Below, piece after piece: positions 4,248 through 5,442 of a stretch of 5,442 nucleotides of DNA (within the stretch, counting starts at the first letter, position 1; every line of letters starts with the position of its first letter). The notes below the pieces were generated by a model. The model searched no databases. It was not told the DNA's origin and worked only from the letters and a program-made list of their open reading frames with translations. Source of the stretch: Anaerolineales bacterium Chloro_02 (GTDB lineage: Bacteria > Chloroflexota > Anaerolineae > Anaerolineales > Anaerolineaceae); the NCBI GenBank assembly GCA_001603765.1, contig LUZV01000278.1, positions 1 through 5,442 on the forward strand, written 5' to 3'. The position numbers were made by a program, and so were the translations under genes.

Positions 4248-5442
4248 TTAGGCGATGATCCGGGTGATCTTGCCGGCGCCGACTGTCAGACCGCCTTCGC
4301 GGATAGCGAATTCGGAACCCTGTTCGATGGCGACGTTCTGGATCAATTTGACCCGCAGACCATTCACATTATCACCAGGGAGAACCATTTCCACGCCTTC
4401 GGGCAGGGTCACATCACCAGTCACATCCGTGGTGTGGATGTAGAACTGAGGACGATAGCCGGTGAAGAAGGCACTGTGGCGTCCACCCTCTTCCTTTTTG
4501 AGGATGTAAACAGCGCATTCAAACTCGGTGTGGGGGGTAATGGAGTTCGGTTTGCACAGAACCATGCCGCGCTCCACCTGATCGCGATCGATACCGCGCA
4601 GCAGGATACCAGCGTTATCGCCAGCCATACCAGAGTCGAGCTGTTTGTGGAACATTTCGATACCAGTGGCAACGGTGGGCAGAGGTTTGTCCATCAGTCC
4701 AACGATGTGCACGGGATCGTTCAGTTTCAGGGTACCGCGTTCGATACGACCAGTCACAACTGTTCCACGACCCTTGATTGAGAACACGTCTTCGATCGGC
4801 ATGAGGAAGGGTTTCTCGAAATCGCGCTCGGGCTCCACGAAGTAATCATCAACCGCGTCCATGAGGTCCATAATCGGCTTATACTCAGGAGAATTGATGT
4901 CGGTGGAAGTGGAGTCGAGGGCAACCTTGGCGGAACCGCGGATGATCGGTACATCATCGCCTGGGAAACCGTTCTTGGTCAGCAGTTCACGAACTTCCAT
5001 CTCGACCAGCTCGAGCAGTTCAGGATCGTCCATCTGATCGGTTTTGTTCAGGAAGACCAGAATGGAAGGAACCTCAACCTGGCGTGCCAACAGAACGTGT
5101 TCGTTCGTCTGGGGCATCGGACCATCTGGAGCGCTGACAACGAGGATAGCGCCGTCAACCTGCGCGGCACCTGTGATCATGTTCTTGATATAGTCACGGT
5201 GACCGGGCATGTCCACGTGGGCATAGTGACGCTTGGCGGTTTCGTATTCAACATGGGTAATGTTGATTGTAATACCGCGGGCTTTTTCTTCCGGAGCATT
5301 ATCAATAGTGTCATACGCGCGGAATTGACCAAAGCCACGCAAAGCCTGGACTTTGGTAATAGCTGCGGTCAGGGTAGTTTTGCCATGGTCAATATGACCC
5401 ATCGTACCGATGTTCATATGTGGCTTTGAGCGGTCAAATTTT
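4248..5442 (-). CDS. tuf: elongation factor Tu (N-terminal few residues outside window)
   Basis: EF-Tu delivers aminoacyl-tRNA to the ribosomal A site as a GTP complex. The frame is open from the window edge (KFDRSKPHMNIG, matching the family start KFxRxKPHxNxG) to TAA at 4250-4248, giving 397 visible residues; about four are missing. GTPase motifs in visible numbering: P-loop GHIDHGKT (15-22), switch I KARGITI (53-59), DMPGH (77-81), NKTD (132-135) and SAK (170-172). Domains II and III follow, with GRGTVVTGRIERG, GYRPQFYIHTTDVTG and the end GAGKITRIIA. The internal ATG at 5417 is Met about 13, not the start. DMPGHRDY is less usual than DCPGHADY. It is the first gene seen of the cluster, with no U-tailed terminator before rpmG. 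Confidence 0.97.
   Translation of the reverse strand, partial: KFDRSKPHMNIGTMGHIDHGKTTLTAAITKVQALRGFGQFRAYDTIDNAPEEKARGITINITHVEYETAKRHYAHVDMPGHRDYIKNMITGAAQVDGAILVVSAPDGPMPQTNEHVLLARQVEVPSILVFLNKTDQMDDPELLELVEMEVRELLTKNGFPGDDVPIIRGSAKVALDSTSTDINSPEYKPIMDLMDAVDDYFVEPERDFEKPFLMPIEDVFSIKGRGTVVTGRIERGTLKLNDPVHIVGLMDKPLPTVATGIEMFHKQLDSGMAGDNAGILLRGIDRDQVERGMVLCKPNSITPHTEFECAVYILKKEEGGRHSAFFTGYRPQFYIHTTDVTGDVTLPEGVEMVLPGDNVNGLRVKLIQNVAIEQGSEFAIREGGLTVGAGKITRIIA

Noticed and set aside
4212..4781. 189-codon plus-strand open frame opposite tuf
   Set aside because: It lies wholly antisense to an unmistakable EF-Tu gene, has no recognisable domain and no supporting SD. It is a by-product of tuf codon use, as are the shorter plus-strand frames at 4645-4845 and 5097-5429.
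5415..5417. ATG as the start of tuf
   Set aside because: The codons upstream (KFDRSKPH) match the conserved EF-Tu N-terminus, so the true start is beyond the window.
1..5442. CRISPR array, insertion sequence, integrase, toxin-antitoxin or defence genes
   Set aside because: No regularly spaced repeats, terminal inverted repeats or matching proteins are visible. Every substantial coding region is accounted for by core genes or the partial hydrolase.

Overview
The window is a housekeeping translation cluster, read almost entirely on the minus strand, in the order tuf (cut at the window edge) - rpmG - tRNA-Trp - secE - nusG - rplK - rplA - rplJ - rplL. A plus-strand alpha/beta hydrolase, also cut by the edge, converges on it. 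The gene order is classical for bacteria. EF-Tu features such as the DGPMPQT segment preceded by SAP, together with the overall protein character, suggest Chloroflexota, perhaps an Anaerolineae-like lineage. That placement is from memory of the families, not from a search. I see no mobile element, CRISPR array, phage gene or sign of recent transfer.

Layout. 1-454 (+): C-terminal part of an alpha/beta hydrolase. 477-503: intrinsic terminator closing the minus-strand operon. 519-1489 (-): rplL and rplJ, encoding the ribosomal stalk. 1490-1701: a long leader holding an L10-type leader RNA, an intrinsic-terminator-like attenuator and candidate promoters. 1702-2913 (-): rplA and rplK, each preceded by a short structured element. 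2978-3862 (-): nusG and secE. 3921-3993 (-): tRNA-Trp(CCA). 4017-4187 (-): rpmG, a 56-codon gene. 4190-4234: a hairpin plus a possible 11-codon upstream ORF. 4248 to the edge (-): tuf. No gene-free stretch exceeds 300 bases.

How it works together. The products deliver aminoacyl-tRNA (EF-Tu), build the L7/L12-L10-L11 stalk base and the L1 stalk, couple transcription to translation (NusG) and supply the translocon subunit SecE. The most interesting content is regulatory. (1) Two near-identical RNA elements sit one base upstream of the Shine-Dalgarno (SD) sequences of rplK and rplA. Both resemble the 23S rRNA binding site of L1, which suggests L1 autoregulation installed twice. (2) The rplJ leader carries the recognisable L10 leader core followed by a 12-bp hairpin and U-run just before the rplJ SD, which fits transcription attenuation by L10(L12)n. 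(3) rpmG lacks its own SD and seems to depend on an upstream SD, reached through a mini-ORF or bridged by a hairpin. The cluster stops at rplL with a terminator; rpoB does not follow. This is an ordinary core region with some noteworthy regulatory RNA, not a new accessory system.
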